Shown: positions 41,334-52,400 of the stretch, piece after piece | Layout of the letters: every line of letters begins with the position of its first letter | Numbering within the stretch: position 1 is the first letter of the stretch | DNA from: an uncultured Lachnospiraceae bacterium | Lineage (GTDB): Bacteria > Bacillota > Clostridia > Lachnospirales > Lachnospiraceae | DNA length: 64,000 nucleotides | Reading direction: 5' to 3' | Assembly (NCBI GenBank): GCA_902800325.1 | Contig: CADCDW010000001.1 | Coordinates: 1-64,000 of the forward strand | The notes under the pieces: generated by a model | Told to the model about the DNA's origin: nothing | Databases searched by the model: none | The model's input: the letters and a program-made list of their open reading frames with translations, nothing else | Program-made: the position numbers and the translations under genes

Positions 41334-41447
41334 CTCTTTCTCCTTTCTAATACGTCATATGTGCCTTATGTGTACATAATACGTCATAATATATTTTTTT
41401 GTTAAAATCCTGACAAAATGTCAAAAAAATGGAGTCAATTGCAAAAA
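41334..41447 (-). promoter_or_regulatory. Leader of the WXG100 gene block
   Basis: The 114-nt gap is the largest within the locus. It holds two copies of AATACGTCATA (41349-41359 and 41378-41388), a small TGACA/TGTCA hairpin near 41411-41423, and a T-rich stretch. An internal promoter or processing site to raise WXG100 expression is plausible; no firm -35/-10 pair seen. Confidence 0.4.
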
Positions 41448-41705
41448 TTATACCATCATAAGCATCTGTCCACTAACAATTCCTGACTGTTCTACCGTAT
41501 ATTCCTTATTTAATATTACCTTTCTATCGTCAAGGTACAGCATTATATCATCTACATTTCCGAAAAGTTCCTCAACATTTTCATAATCTTCGATATCCTC
41601 TGTTAACCTTTTAATCACATCTTTTATAAGCATAGATTTAGGAATCCAAAAATCATATTTTTTTATAGTAGCAGCACAAAACAATTCAATTAACACCCTG
41701 TTCAC
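41448..41705 (-). CDS. yukD: YukD/EsaB-like ubiquitin-fold protein
   Basis: 85 residues starting with GTG at 41705 (AAAGGG 9 nt upstream). It begins NRVLIELFCAATIKKYDFWIPKSMLIKDVIKRL and ends TVEQSGIVSGQMLMMV, the beta-grasp pattern of YukD/EsaB, a small cytosolic component of Firmicute type VII systems. It overlaps the upstream gene by 20 bp. Confidence 0.82.
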   Translation of the reverse strand: MNRVLIELFCAATIKKYDFWIPKSMLIKDVIKRLTEDIEDYENVEELFGNVDDIMLYLDDRKVILNKEYTVEQSGIVSGQMLMMV

Positions 41706-42174
41706 TCTTTATCACCCTTTCACAATAAGCTTTCCAACTACATTCTAATGTCTCACCTGATGCACGATCATATACAAGTACTAATTCATCGTCCAAATAT
41801 GATTCTTTATCATCCATCAATGCATCTATAAATTTCTTATAAGGATATATATGCCATTTTCTCTTGTCACGCATGTCTCTCTTCATAATTAAAACCATAT
41901 CTTTATCGAAAGTAATAATACTCCCACCATTTTTTCCAATAAGATAAACGTACGAATCCGACATTATATTGACTATATAATTCACTACAGGGTCTATAAT
42001 ATATCCCTGTTCTGCTTCTTTTACTATTCCCTTATTTTTTAAAGTTTCAAATGAAGTATTGAACTTCTCAAGATTAAAATTCGAATTAATATCCAATATG
42101 GAAAACTTCTCATTACCCGTCAACCAACATAAAACACTCAATTCATCACTTGTTAACCTATAGCTTATCGCCAT
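41686..42174 (-). CDS. Locus-specific protein with winged-helix-like N-terminus, unknown
   Basis: 162 residues behind AAGGAGG. The first ~75 residues (RLTSDELSVLCWLTG...FETLKNKGIVKEAEQGYIID) look like a winged-helix fold. The rest is mixed alpha/beta (YVYLIGKNGGSIITFDKD). No membrane helix. It lies tightly between the LytTR and yukD genes. The position could hold an EspG/DUF5081-like accessory of WXG100 systems, but I cannot assign it. Confidence 0.65.
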   Translation of the reverse strand: MAISYRLTSDELSVLCWLTGNEKFSILDINSNFNLEKFNTSFETLKNKGIVKEAEQGYIIDPVVNYIVNIMSDSYVYLIGKNGGSIITFDKDMVLIMKRDMRDKRKWHIYPYKKFIDALMDDKESYLDDELVLVYDRASGETLECSWKAYCERVIKSEQGVN

Positions 42175-42175
42175 A

Positions 42176-42892
42176 TCAGGTTGCCTCCTTATATGTTGTC
42201 ATATATCCCATAAATTCCGATTTATTACTTCTTGATAAATCAGCAACCAACTCATCCTCCAATGTTATTTCCATATTTTTGTAATCAACCGCTTTTACCT
42301 TGTCCATATTGACAATATAGCTTTTATGGACTCTAAAAAAATACTTAGGCAGCTTTTGTACAAGATTATCCATGGAATCATAAAATTCAAATTCCTGGCT
42401 ATCGGTATAAAGAATAATTTTCTTATTGGCTGCTTCAATCATTATTACGTTTTCACAATTAACATAATATTCCTTAGATTTAATCTTAAAAGCTATAATT
42501 TGATTATTACCGGAGCTCATAGTGGCAGTATCTATCTCGTCTAATATACGACGAACATGATATTCCGACGGAGGTCTAAACAGACATCCCACTGGTCTTA
42601 TAACAGGATTTGTATATTTAATAACATCATCTACATCATTAGCCATAATTACAACATAATTATCTTTGTTTACAGCCCTGATACTGTCAATTAGCCTATC
42701 AATAGGTTCTCCACATTCAACAAAGCATGATAATAGTATATTTGTTTCACTTATATTTTCTTTTGCACTGTCAATATCAGAAAAACCATATACCTCAGCT
42801 TCATAATTTTTCTCAAACAAATAATTAAAGCAATTATCCCTAACATTGTTCATATTAACTTCATCCAAATCACATATAACAAAATCAGTCAT
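42176..42892 (-). CDS. LytTR DNA-binding protein with degenerate receiver
   Basis: 238 residues from ATG 42892, overlapping the essC stop by 8 bp (ATGACTGA); this start gives MTDFVICDLDE, a receiver-like first strand. The receiver (about 1-120) lacks the phosphoacceptor: the strand that should end in Asp reads NILLSCFVE (S55), and the conserved Lys is Arg106. LytTR DNA-binding domain at about 130-238 (VIMIEAANKKIILYT, FFRVHKSYIVNMDKV). Likely a phosphorylation-independent regulator of the locus. No paired histidine kinase is nearby. Confidence 0.85.
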   Translation of the reverse strand: MTDFVICDLDEVNMNNVRDNCFNYLFEKNYEAEVYGFSDIDSAKENISETNILLSCFVECGEPIDRLIDSIRAVNKDNYVVIMANDVDDVIKYTNPVIRPVGCLFRPPSEYHVRRILDEIDTATMSSGNNQIIAFKIKSKEYYVNCENVIMIEAANKKIILYTDSQEFEFYDSMDNLVQKLPKYFFRVHKSYIVNMDKVKAVDYKNMEITLEDELVADLSRSNKSEFMGYMTTYKEAT

Positions 42893-45800
42893 CTTCCTCA
42901 CCCACATGCATTGGTACATATAATCTGCAAGGCTTATTCTTAACTAAAGTGTACCCGATATTATCAGGCAAACTCTTAGTTTGAACAGATATAGGCAAAG
43001 TGAATTCAAATAATTTTTGATCATTTAACTGGCCGCCAAGATGTATTCCTTTCTTATAATGTACAAACGTCTTACATGCCAAAGTATACAAACTTGAAGA
43101 TAGGAAATCAGGTGTAAATCCTGCCAAAAACATAACTCCGAGTTGCTTTCCTTCCCGGAAGAAAAGTTCTACAATATTATTCATTTCCTCCTTGTAACTT
43201 GTGTCATATATTTTCTGTAAAAATTGACTGAAGTCATCGATTAAAACAACAACCGGTTTAAAATCTTTTATCAGAACAGGATAATAATCATTTATTCCTT
43301 CAGCTATTATTTCTTTTTTACGTGCACTTCTTGACTTAAATTCCTGTTTTAGTTCAATCAGTAAATCATATATCCCATCCTGATTTTCATACAATCTTTT
43401 ATATGAAAAATTTCTAACAGCAACAAAATCATGATTGAGATTCACTATATGTATGTCTGCGTATATATTCTCTGATGCCAAAAGAATATTTTGCATAAAA
43501 TTAATAATCCCATGTGTGGTAGTACCACTTATACCATAGCAATACGTATCTTCAAAGCTTAAAGATACAGGTTCGATATGCTCCATCTCATATGCTATTG
43601 GTATTCTTCTTTCTTCAATGTAATTATCAAAGTCGTCAAGATCCTCAGCATAAAGCTTATTCTCAGGTAATACAGGAATTCTCGTTGCACCCTTCCCGTT
43701 ATAATTTGATATAAAGTAATCAAAATACTCCTGCATATTTTGTGTTCTTTCCATTTCAGAAGAACCGTACTCCGGAAGAGCAGTTTGATATTCTAACACT
43801 TCCCCTGCAAGCACAAGACCACGTCCCGGAACTGCAGTTGGTAAAATCTCCGGACTCTTTCCTATAACATCTAAATAATCTCCCTTTTCAGTAAGCTGTA
43901 ACGGCAACATTTTTGTAAAACTCTGTCTTGTCTTATACCTTATGTCTGCCACTCGATTAACAGATGTTATTATCTGTATGCCGTATTTGCTTCCATCTCT
44001 TGCTAATTTCGCAAATGACTCCTCAAGATCCGGATAGATTTCCATAAAGTCAAAATAATTATCCAATACCAAAACTATTGTCGGTGTATCCACATAACCA
44101 AGTTTTTGATATTCAGTAAAGCTTCCAATACCTTTCTTTTGAAAATCATCACGCCTTGCCTCAATCATATCGATTAAAAACTTAAATACTCTTGGTACTC
44201 CTTCACTATCATCAGAATAGAAAACATCTCCCACATGAGGCATTCTTTTAAACTGTTTAAAGGTTCTACTTGAAAAGTCAAGTATATAAAACTGAACTCT
44301 TTCAGGATAATAACACTTCATCAAAGAGTATATAATTGTTTGAATCATATTGGTTTTTCCGGAACCACTATTACCCACAATCAACAGATTATTCATCTGA
44401 TTAATATCAATAGTCAAAGGCTCCATTGCCTGTTTTTCCGGATTATCTATCTCGCCTATAATAGCCATTAAACCGCTTTGATAATCAAAACTATACTTTT
44501 CAAACAAATCATTTAAAAATATCTCTTTACCAAGTGGGGGAAGCCATAGTGGTTTTGTATTCTTTATTCCAGATTCTTTAGCGACATTTATTATATATTT
44601 TACGCAAGCATCCAATTGAGAAATAGAATTTTCAACTGTTCGCATTTTCTTCCTTTTTTCAACCATCTTAATACCATCTATACCTATCATGGCAACATCC
44701 TCTTTGGCATTAGACACCTTTTCCTTAGGAACATAATCTGCACCCGAATATCCTGATTGAAACATCTCAAACATTTCATCGTTTCCAATCTGAAGATAAG
44801 CCCTTCCTGTCTGAGTTAAGTAAGCTGCTTCAGGGCGCTTAAGCATTCCAATACTATCCTGCTTATCCTGTACCTTAAGACAAATTTTAAATTTAGAGTT
44901 TGACCATATTTCATCATCTACAACACCCGCAGGTTTCTGTGTAGCAAGTATAAGATGCATACCTAAACTTCTACCTACACGCGCTGCAGATACCAATTCC
45001 CTTATAAACTCAGGCTGTTCTTTTTTCAACTCTGCAAACTCATCAGATATAATTATAAGATGCGGCAGAGGCTCATCCGCCTGATGTTCACGATAAAGCT
45101 TGATATATGCATCTATATGATTTATCTTATACTGATTGAAAATCTTTTGTCTTCTTTTTATCTCGCTTCTTATAGATATCAAGGCTCTTCTTGTCATGCT
45201 CTCATCAACAGTATCACTGTTTTCATCACCGGCACCAAGATTGGTGATGGTACCGGCAAGATGTGGAAGATTTAAGAATGCATTAGCCATTCCACCGCCT
45301 TTATAATCTATGAGTATAAATGCAACCTCATCAGGGTGATAATTCAATGCCAAAGATAGAATAAATGTCTGAATCGTCTCGCTTTTACCTGAACCTGTGG
45401 TGCCTGCAACCAACCCATGAGGTCCATGCTTTTTTTCATGGATATCAAGATACATAGGTTTATTACCTGTGGTCATTCCTATAAATGAACTGATACCTTC
45501 ATAAGCACGATTCTCCTTGTAACACTTTAGTAAATCCCACTGTTCCACCTTGCCTATTCCGAGCATTTCAAGATAATCAACACTATCAGGGATTCCACCC
45601 TCAGATAGCTCATTTATAGTATATCCACTTATGCTTCTTGCAAATTCTTTCGCTTCATCTACCGTTACAGAATCAAAACTTATCGTCTTAGTATAATCAT
45701 AGCTCTCATTAAGAAGATAGATTCCCTGATAACTGCCACTATTTTCGATTACCATTCTACACTCATTAGGGAGCTTACTTATAGACTCATATAATAAAAT

Positions 45801-47498
45801 AAATGTAAATCCGATATCTTCTTTCGATATCATATATTTGTATAATGATTCATTTTCAATTATCGATTTATCCGTACAGAACACAACAAATCTTGTTGAA
45901 AAGCCTGCCTCATCATCTTCTTCCATTTTTTCCAAACGGGATCTAATTTCAGATGTTAAAAAATCTATAACATTTTCATTACTTTTAGGACTATTTCCAA
46001 CATATCGATTTTTCTTATCTTTACTAAAAGTATGTGGTAACCATTTAGTCCATTCAAAGTCATAGCTATCATCATATAAAAATGCCATATTTACATCAGT
46101 ATAGCTATGAAGGGCAGCTAACTGAATAATAATTCCGATAGCAACGTCTTCTACAGATTTTTTACTTCCTGTTACGCCTATTATCTTATGTGCTTTTAGA
46201 TCAATTAATTTTACAGCATTATTTAGATATTTAAACGCTGAGTATAATCTGCCCGGTTCTTCAACAAGTTCGTCTTTGTCAACAGAAAACTTCTCCTTAG
46301 GTACGACAATTTTATTAGGGGATTCTATCAAACCCGTTCCAATTCTTACCTCCATAAAATCAGGATGGTTAACATTTCTATTCCACATCATATTCTTATC
46401 AGTTTTCATTCTTCCTATAAGCATATGTGAGCTTAGATACTTTTGGGAAAGAATATTCCTGTTATAATCCTGTTTTAATAATAATAAATCTTCATTTTTC
46501 TTAATATAATCCATATATGCAGACTGCCTTAAGAATTCTTCTTCCTGTGAATTCTTTTGGTCATATTTGTTTCTTAACATAGCCCACATAATACCAATTC
46601 CTGCAAACATAATTACAGAAATAACCATTCCAAAATACATAAGAGGATTGGTATTTCCGTTTTTACTTGTAACCATGACATTAAATAATACTGTAACAAG
46701 TATAGGTAAAGGCATAGTTAATGAAGGTCCTAAAATAAATAAGAGTGGTGTACGTTTATTTTTCTTTCTGGATGGAGGTCCTTCAATTTCGATCTGCTCC
46801 TCATCAAAAGGCTCAATAAATCTAGGCTTTCTTGAAAAAAGAGATTTATCCTCATATATGTTCGTATCCTGAACACTTTTCTGTTTTGCCTCCGGGAGAG
46901 AGCAATATATATCATTAATTTGATTAATAGCTAAAATATTCCCTATAAATATAAGCTTATACCCAAAAATATAAATCTGATCTAAAGGTTTTACCTTACA
47001 ATTATTATTTACTTTCTCATAGTTTACATAAGTTCCATTTTTACTTTGGTCAAATATATACCAGTCTCCATTTTGTTTTGATAAAACTGCATGGTGATTA
47101 CTTACAAAATTATTATTTATACTGATATGTGCATCTCTTGCCGAGCCAATCACTATAGTATCATATCCGCGTATATCAAACTTTTTAAAGCTCGCCATCT
47201 CTGTCTTAAAGGCTTTAACCATAACGGTAAATCTTTCACCTGAACTATATATTTTTCCATTATATAATTCACCATCCTGAATCTGATGGTTTTCCATAAC
47301 ATAATGTTGATAACTAAGCCTTACAAGATCATTTGATTTAAAATACCAGACATTATCCCAAACCTCATAAGACAACAAGAATTCTTTAATACCGGTTTCG
47401 TCCGATAAATTAATTTGTCCCGATCTATTGTTTAAGCCCGGAAGAACATATTCAACAACCGAATTATTATAATTTATGTATATAATGTATTTATTCAT
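42885..47498 (-). CDS. essC: FHA-domain EssC-type type VII secretion ATPase
   Basis: 1537 residues. An N-terminal region is followed by an FHA domain (about 85-190: VIGSARDAHISINNNFVSNHHAVL, NGTYVN), two membrane helices (about 250-310), then FtsK/SpoIIIE ATPase modules. Module 1 has Walker A GTTGSGKSETIQ near 697 and LIDYKGGGM; module 2 has GNSGSGKTNMIQ near 1045; module 3, near 1325, has a degenerate GISGTTTHG loop. This matches EssC/YukBA, the motor of Firmicute type VII secretion. The FHA ties it to Thr phosphorylation by the kinases encoded in the same locus. Confidence 0.95.
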   Translation of the reverse strand: MNKYIIYINYNNSVVEYVLPGLNNRSGQINLSDETGIKEFLLSYEVWDNVWYFKSNDLVRLSYQHYVMENHQIQDGELYNGKIYSSGERFTVMVKAFKTEMASFKKFDIRGYDTIVIGSARDAHISINNNFVSNHHAVLSKQNGDWYIFDQSKNGTYVNYEKVNNNCKVKPLDQIYIFGYKLIFIGNILAINQINDIYCSLPEAKQKSVQDTNIYEDKSLFSRKPRFIEPFDEEQIEIEGPPSRKKNKRTPLLFILGPSLTMPLPILVTVLFNVMVTSKNGNTNPLMYFGMVISVIMFAGIGIMWAMLRNKYDQKNSQEEEFLRQSAYMDYIKKNEDLLLLKQDYNRNILSQKYLSSHMLIGRMKTDKNMMWNRNVNHPDFMEVRIGTGLIESPNKIVVPKEKFSVDKDELVEEPGRLYSAFKYLNNAVKLIDLKAHKIIGVTGSKKSVEDVAIGIIIQLAALHSYTDVNMAFLYDDSYDFEWTKWLPHTFSKDKKNRYVGNSPKSNENVIDFLTSEIRSRLEKMEEDDEAGFSTRFVVFCTDKSIIENESLYKYMISKEDIGFTFILLYESISKLPNECRMVIENSGSYQGIYLLNESYDYTKTISFDSVTVDEAKEFARSISGYTINELSEGGIPDSVDYLEMLGIGKVEQWDLLKCYKENRAYEGISSFIGMTTGNKPMYLDIHEKKHGPHGLVAGTTGSGKSETIQTFILSLALNYHPDEVAFILIDYKGGGMANAFLNLPHLAGTITNLGAGDENSDTVDESMTRRALISIRSEIKRRQKIFNQYKINHIDAYIKLYREHQADEPLPHLIIISDEFAELKKEQPEFIRELVSAARVGRSLGMHLILATQKPAGVVDDEIWSNSKFKICLKVQDKQDSIGMLKRPEAAYLTQTGRAYLQIGNDEMFEMFQSGYSGADYVPKEKVSNAKEDVAMIGIDGIKMVEKRKKMRTVENSISQLDACVKYIINVAKESGIKNTKPLWLPPLGKEIFLNDLFEKYSFDYQSGLMAIIGEIDNPEKQAMEPLTIDINQMNNLLIVGNSGSGKTNMIQTIIYSLMKCYYPERVQFYILDFSSRTFKQFKRMPHVGDVFYSDDSEGVPRVFKFLIDMIEARRDDFQKKGIGSFTEYQKLGYVDTPTIVLVLDNYFDFMEIYPDLEESFAKLARDGSKYGIQIITSVNRVADIRYKTRQSFTKMLPLQLTEKGDYLDVIGKSPEILPTAVPGRGLVLAGEVLEYQTALPEYGSSEMERTQNMQEYFDYFISNYNGKGATRIPVLPENKLYAEDLDDFDNYIEERRIPIAYEMEHIEPVSLSFEDTYCYGISGTTTHGIINFMQNILLASENIYADIHIVNLNHDFVAVRNFSYKRLYENQDGIYDLLIELKQEFKSRSARKKEIIAEGINDYYPVLIKDFKPVVVLIDDFSQFLQKIYDTSYKEEMNNIVELFFREGKQLGVMFLAGFTPDFLSSSLYTLACKTFVHYKKGIHLGGQLNDQKLFEFTLPISVQTKSLPDNIGYTLVKNKPCRLYVPMHVGEEDD

Positions 47499-47507
47499 AC
47501 CAATCCC

Positions 47508-49418
47508 CTATAGTAATCCTTTATCTTTTAATTCCTGATGTATATTTTTCAACTGAGCAATCTTTTCATTGTCAATCCCACTTGAATTTTGTTCATTATA
47601 TAAATCAATAGTTTTTATATAATAATTTTCAAATTCATCATATCTTCTTTCTGAACTGCTCTTTTGAGCCTGTTCATTGTAAATCAAAAAACACTTCTGA
47701 ACGTAAATCCTATAGTCATTCGGATATTCTGACATAAGTTCAGACAAAACGTCCGAGGCATTATTAAATCTGCCGGTATTTTGATAAACAATTACAAGAT
47801 TAAGTTTTTCTTCAAAACTCATATAATTATTGATTTTTAGATAGCTTAGACAAGATTCTGCATCTTCATAATACTTTATCTTATCGTTTCCTTCTGAGTT
47901 ATTAGCTAATCCAATATAAGCTATTGAAAGCAACCTGTTCTTTGATACTTCATACTCCCCTGATAATGTTCCTTTTTCAAGCAGATTAACCATATCTTCA
48001 TATCTTTCGATTTTGTAATAAGCTTCACTGAGGAGCACTGTTGTCCTTATCTTTAAGTCTTCATCAAAAGAGTTATCTATTATATATTCAAAATCACATA
48101 TAGCCTGATCATATTTTTCTTCTTCAAAGCTCAATTCAGCATTTATTTGCTTCGAATCCATCTCATTTAAATAATAACCGTAATTATCTATTAATTCATG
48201 CGCTGCATCGAGTTTTCCTGCCTTTACAAGAGAAACGGCATAATCCCTATATACATTGGAATCATCTGTATAATCAAGTGCCTGCTTATAATATTCATTA
48301 GCATTTTCATATTCTTTTTTTGTATAATACGCATTTGCAATCTGATACAACAGGTTTCCTTTTTTATCTATATATTCTTCAAAATATTTTGAGTTTTCTT
48401 CGTCATTTAGCAAATCAAGCGATTCATCTATGACGTCTTCCGGATAATTATCTGATGATAAAGAAATCACATAATTGTATTTTTTTTCAAATTTTTCCAA
48501 CTTTTTTTCTTTGACTTTTTTATATCCTGATACACCGCCTAGTCCTATCCCCATCCCACCAAGTAAAGCTATTGCAATAATCGCTAATCTTTTCAACTTA
48601 TACTCTCTGGAATGTTTTCTTATATTTTTTACATCATTCAACATATCCTTCGCAGAGCTATATCTGTCTTCAGGATTTTTTTGCATAGCCTTATAAATTA
48701 TTTTTTTTAAATAATCGCTATATGGTATATCAAGGCTAATAATCGGATATATGTCATTTATATCTACATTAGGTTTGATGTGTGTAACTAAATGATAAAA
48801 AGATGCTCCTAAACTATATATATCAGTACGAGCATCTGTAATCACTGCTTTTTTATATCCTTCATATGGATCATAAACATCCTGCTCTACCATTTGCTCA
48901 ATAGGTGCATAAGCAGCTGTAGCTCCTATAGGTTTTCCCTTATCCTGTTCAAAAGAAATATTAAAATCAATCAAACATATATTTCCGTTATTATCAAGCA
49001 TAATATTGGCAGGTTTAATATCGCTATGTATAATAGGCGGGTTTTGACCATGCAGATAGTCAAGTACCTCAAGGCATTGTGATAACCACTTAATGATATC
49101 CTCCTCAGAGAACTCATAGTTTGCATCCAGATATTGTTTAAAATCATATCCTTCAATATAATTCATGACTGTATATATATCTGAATCAAACTGAAGAAAA
49201 TCATATATCTGTGGAATATAACTATGTCTTAAATTTTTCATGATATCTGCTTCAGATCTACCATTTATATTTCCGACAAAGTCATCCTTTATTCTTTTTA
49301 TAACGACATATTTTTGAAGATTTATGTGATACGCCAAGTATATGACGCCCATTCCCCCTGAACCGATTTCCCGAATTATCTGATATGTGCCATTTATTAT
49401 CTCATTCTCCCTCAGCAA
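47508..49418 (-). CDS. Transmembrane Ser/Thr kinase with external TPR region (kinase 1)
   Basis: 636 residues from TTG 49418 (GAGG 8 nt upstream); an in-frame GTG three codons earlier lacks a binding site. Kinase domain about 10-265 with GSGGMGVIYLA, VVIKRI, IIHSDIKPANIML and IDFN (HRD, Lys, Asn and the metal Asp all present), so likely active. One membrane helix (about 278-300), then ~330 residues of TPR-like helical repeats outside. It lacks PASTA domains. Same topology as EssB (kinase-fold, helix, external helical domain), which is otherwise missing, so it may double as that core component. Confidence 0.88.
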   Translation of the reverse strand: MLRENEIINGTYQIIREIGSGGMGVIYLAYHINLQKYVVIKRIKDDFVGNINGRSEADIMKNLRHSYIPQIYDFLQFDSDIYTVMNYIEGYDFKQYLDANYEFSEEDIIKWLSQCLEVLDYLHGQNPPIIHSDIKPANIMLDNNGNICLIDFNISFEQDKGKPIGATAAYAPIEQMVEQDVYDPYEGYKKAVITDARTDIYSLGASFYHLVTHIKPNVDINDIYPIISLDIPYSDYLKKIIYKAMQKNPEDRYSSAKDMLNDVKNIRKHSREYKLKRLAIIAIALLGGMGIGLGGVSGYKKVKEKKLEKFEKKYNYVISLSSDNYPEDVIDESLDLLNDEENSKYFEEYIDKKGNLLYQIANAYYTKKEYENANEYYKQALDYTDDSNVYRDYAVSLVKAGKLDAAHELIDNYGYYLNEMDSKQINAELSFEEEKYDQAICDFEYIIDNSFDEDLKIRTTVLLSEAYYKIERYEDMVNLLEKGTLSGEYEVSKNRLLSIAYIGLANNSEGNDKIKYYEDAESCLSYLKINNYMSFEEKLNLVIVYQNTGRFNNASDVLSELMSEYPNDYRIYVQKCFLIYNEQAQKSSSERRYDEFENYYIKTIDLYNEQNSSGIDNEKIAQLKNIHQELKDKGLL

Positions 49419-49438
49419 GTCTTCCACCTCATAAATTT

Positions 49439-49474
49439 ACATATAGGGAATAGCATGCACCATTCCCTATATGT
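49439..49474. other. Intercistronic hairpin between surface protein and kinase 1
   Basis: Perfect 13-bp stem ACATATAGGGAAT/ATTCCCTATATGT with a 10-nt loop containing GCATGC. No T-run follows on the minus strand, so readthrough with RNA processing is more likely than termination. Confidence 0.6.
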
Positions 49475-49485
49475 TCACAATAATA

Positions 49486-52400
49486 CTATTGATTATCTCT
49501 TCTTCTCTTTGCGATAATAAAGAATATAAAACCAGCTGCTAAAAGTGCCAATATGACAGCTATGACAATTACAAATGTCTTATGAGTTTTCAAAACTCCA
49601 ACGTCAAATGTAAAGTTAACAACTTGTAGTTCTTCATTTCCTGCCGCATCATGACAAGTTACCTTAAGAACCTGTGCTCCTGAGTTAGGTTTCAATTTAA
49701 ATGAAACCTTACCATCTTCCATATCCTTTTCAGTAGCCAATACTTCGCCATTCACTTCAACTTTCATATCAGCAAATTTAATATTATCGTAAGCTTCAAT
49801 AACAATATCCGCCGATGCATCTTTTTTGATTTCCTGACCTTCTGCAACTCCGCTTATGATACATACCGGTTTTGTATTATCAATACAGAATTCAACATCT
49901 AATCCCTTCGACTTGTTATCAGATACATTTCCAACAGAATCCTCTGAAGATATCGAGATATTGTAAACGCCTTCCTTTTCAAAAGAGTCGGCACTTAATG
50001 TATACACATTTTCATTCCAATCATCTTTATTCTTATCTGCCTTAACTGTAAAGTCTGAGCCTTCTTCAAGATTTACAATATCATTGTCAACAGTATATGT
50101 TATCGTATATTTCTCTACTTCATCGACATTTTCTTCAATAATTGCATATTTATCAGAAGAAGTAGCATAATAGTTTTCCACAGCCTTTAAGAGTTCATCA
50201 TTTAGAGTATATATAGAGCCATATCTGTTAACTCGATATGTCATAATTTCTTCTGAACTATGGCCCGCCTTATCTGTAGCAACAGCTTTTATAGTATAAC
50301 TATCATCATTATCCTGTATGTGCCTTAAATCAGAGTAAGTAAATGTCTGTCCGTTTTCAATGTTGGCAATATCACTTCCTACTTCTTTCAGACCATGCTT
50401 ACCACCTACTATGGTAATCTCCACTCCATCCAAATCATAGTTTGTATCAGTTACTGTTACAACCGGATTAACCGAACCTTTATATGATTCATTTGAATTA
50501 ATACCGGTAATTTCAATTACCGGATCCGTAAGGTCAACTGTAAATGCTTCTTCGGCGATTGAATTGCTTTCATTTCCTGCCAAGTCAACACAATTTGCCG
50601 AGATAGTATAGTCAGCATCCTCACTAAATGATACCGTTGCAGTATGCACATCCCCGTTATTAGAAAAACCACTTACTGCCGGTACTCCTGCACCTTGAGC
50701 TGTAAGATTAACCTTTACACTTGCAGGATCAAAATTATGCTCATTTACGGTAATTGTTGCAACTCTTGCTTCACCATAATAGTTACCATTTAACGCATTA
50801 TTATTGTTGTAAGAAATCCGAATCTCAGGATTAGTCTTATCAATTGTGAACTCATCCGTTTGTCCATATGATGTTACATTACCTGCCATATCAGTAACGG
50901 TAATTGTAAATGTGTAATCCCCATCTTCTGCAAATGGAATACTCATAACGTATGTATAGTATTTTTTACCTGCTGCATTAGTTCTCTGTACACCATCTGT
51001 TGAAAAGTTTGCCGGTATACTCATCGACGAACCATTTCTTGTAGCTGTAATATCAACATCTGAATTTTCAAAATTAAGCTCATCTACACTTATCGTTGCC
51101 GTTCTCGTTGCATTATAATATCTCTCATTAAGTGGAGAATTATTGTCATAGCTTACTCTTATAACAGGTGCAGTTTTATCAATTGCGTATGTAGCAGTTG
51201 TAGTCTTCTTAAACTGAGCATTATCAGTCATTGTAAACACAACTTCTATATCATTTCCTTCAAATGTATCCGAATTAATTGATAAGTCCTGATTCCATGA
51301 TGTAGTAATGTTTCCGGAATCAAAAGCACCATTTAAGTTTTGTGCCACTCCGTTTATAGTACACTCAACATTGTTAATTCCTGAATAAGTAGCTAATGTT
51401 GCAAGATTGAATCGTACATCCTCATTATATATTCCTTTTCTTGCATCACTTGTATTAAGATCTGTAATTGTAACATCAGAAGTAAGTGCATGCTGCTCTG
51501 CATTTTCTACAACAATTCCGTTATTATACTTAATTTCTTCAGTGGTTGAATTACCATTAGTATCTGTATACTTGAATTTCAAAACACCTTTGAAATTAGG
51601 ATCAATCTTTACACTACCTTCGAAGACATCTTTATCTGTTCTATTTAATGTAAGTTTCTTGTTGTTTGTAGATGGTGTCGATGATTCCTGACTTATCATC
51701 TCATAATCAACACTTACAGTATCTTTACTTACTAAATCAGAAACCTTGATAGTAAGTTCAGCTTCTTTTTCCTTCTCTCCTGTAGCAAACTGACTAAAAT
51801 CTGTATTGCTTGTATTGTATGGTGTTGTAACTGTCAATGACTCTGTCTTAGGGGCAGTGATATCAAAGATTTCTTTTACGGAATTAACACTACCTGTATG
51901 AGCAGCATAATCTTTTGGAGTTATATTTATACTGTACTCTCCTTCAGTCTCAAACACTATTTTGGTACTGTATGTTCCATCATTATTTTTCTTCCATGTT
52001 CCTTCATCTTTTAATATATTTTCAATATTATTTATCGGAACTACAGAATCGTTTATTTTTGCGTTATCAACGTCACCAAGATTGTTCTTTGCATTAATTG
52101 TGAATTCAGATTTTTTAAAATCCGGATTAGTCTCAGTGAGTGTATAATCTACAGTCATTGTCTTATTGGTTTTATCTACTGTTACAGTGCTCTTAAGTAC
52201 AGGTGTTGTATTATCTGACACCAATACCTTTTTGTATTCCATAATCTTTGGATTACTTTTGTATTCTCCAGAGTATTCCTCACCAATACGGGTATGTAAA
52301 GCAATATCATTATAATAACCAATAACCTTGTAACGTCCGTCGGAAGCAAAATCTATATTGCAGGTTATAGTTATTTCACTTCCATCAACAGTAAATTGAG

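Noticed and set aside
47508..49418. Direct annotation of kinase 1 as EssB
   Set aside because: All kinase catalytic residues are present, whereas EssB is a pseudokinase of about 400-450 residues. Kept as a kinase with the EssB parallel stated as a hypothesis.
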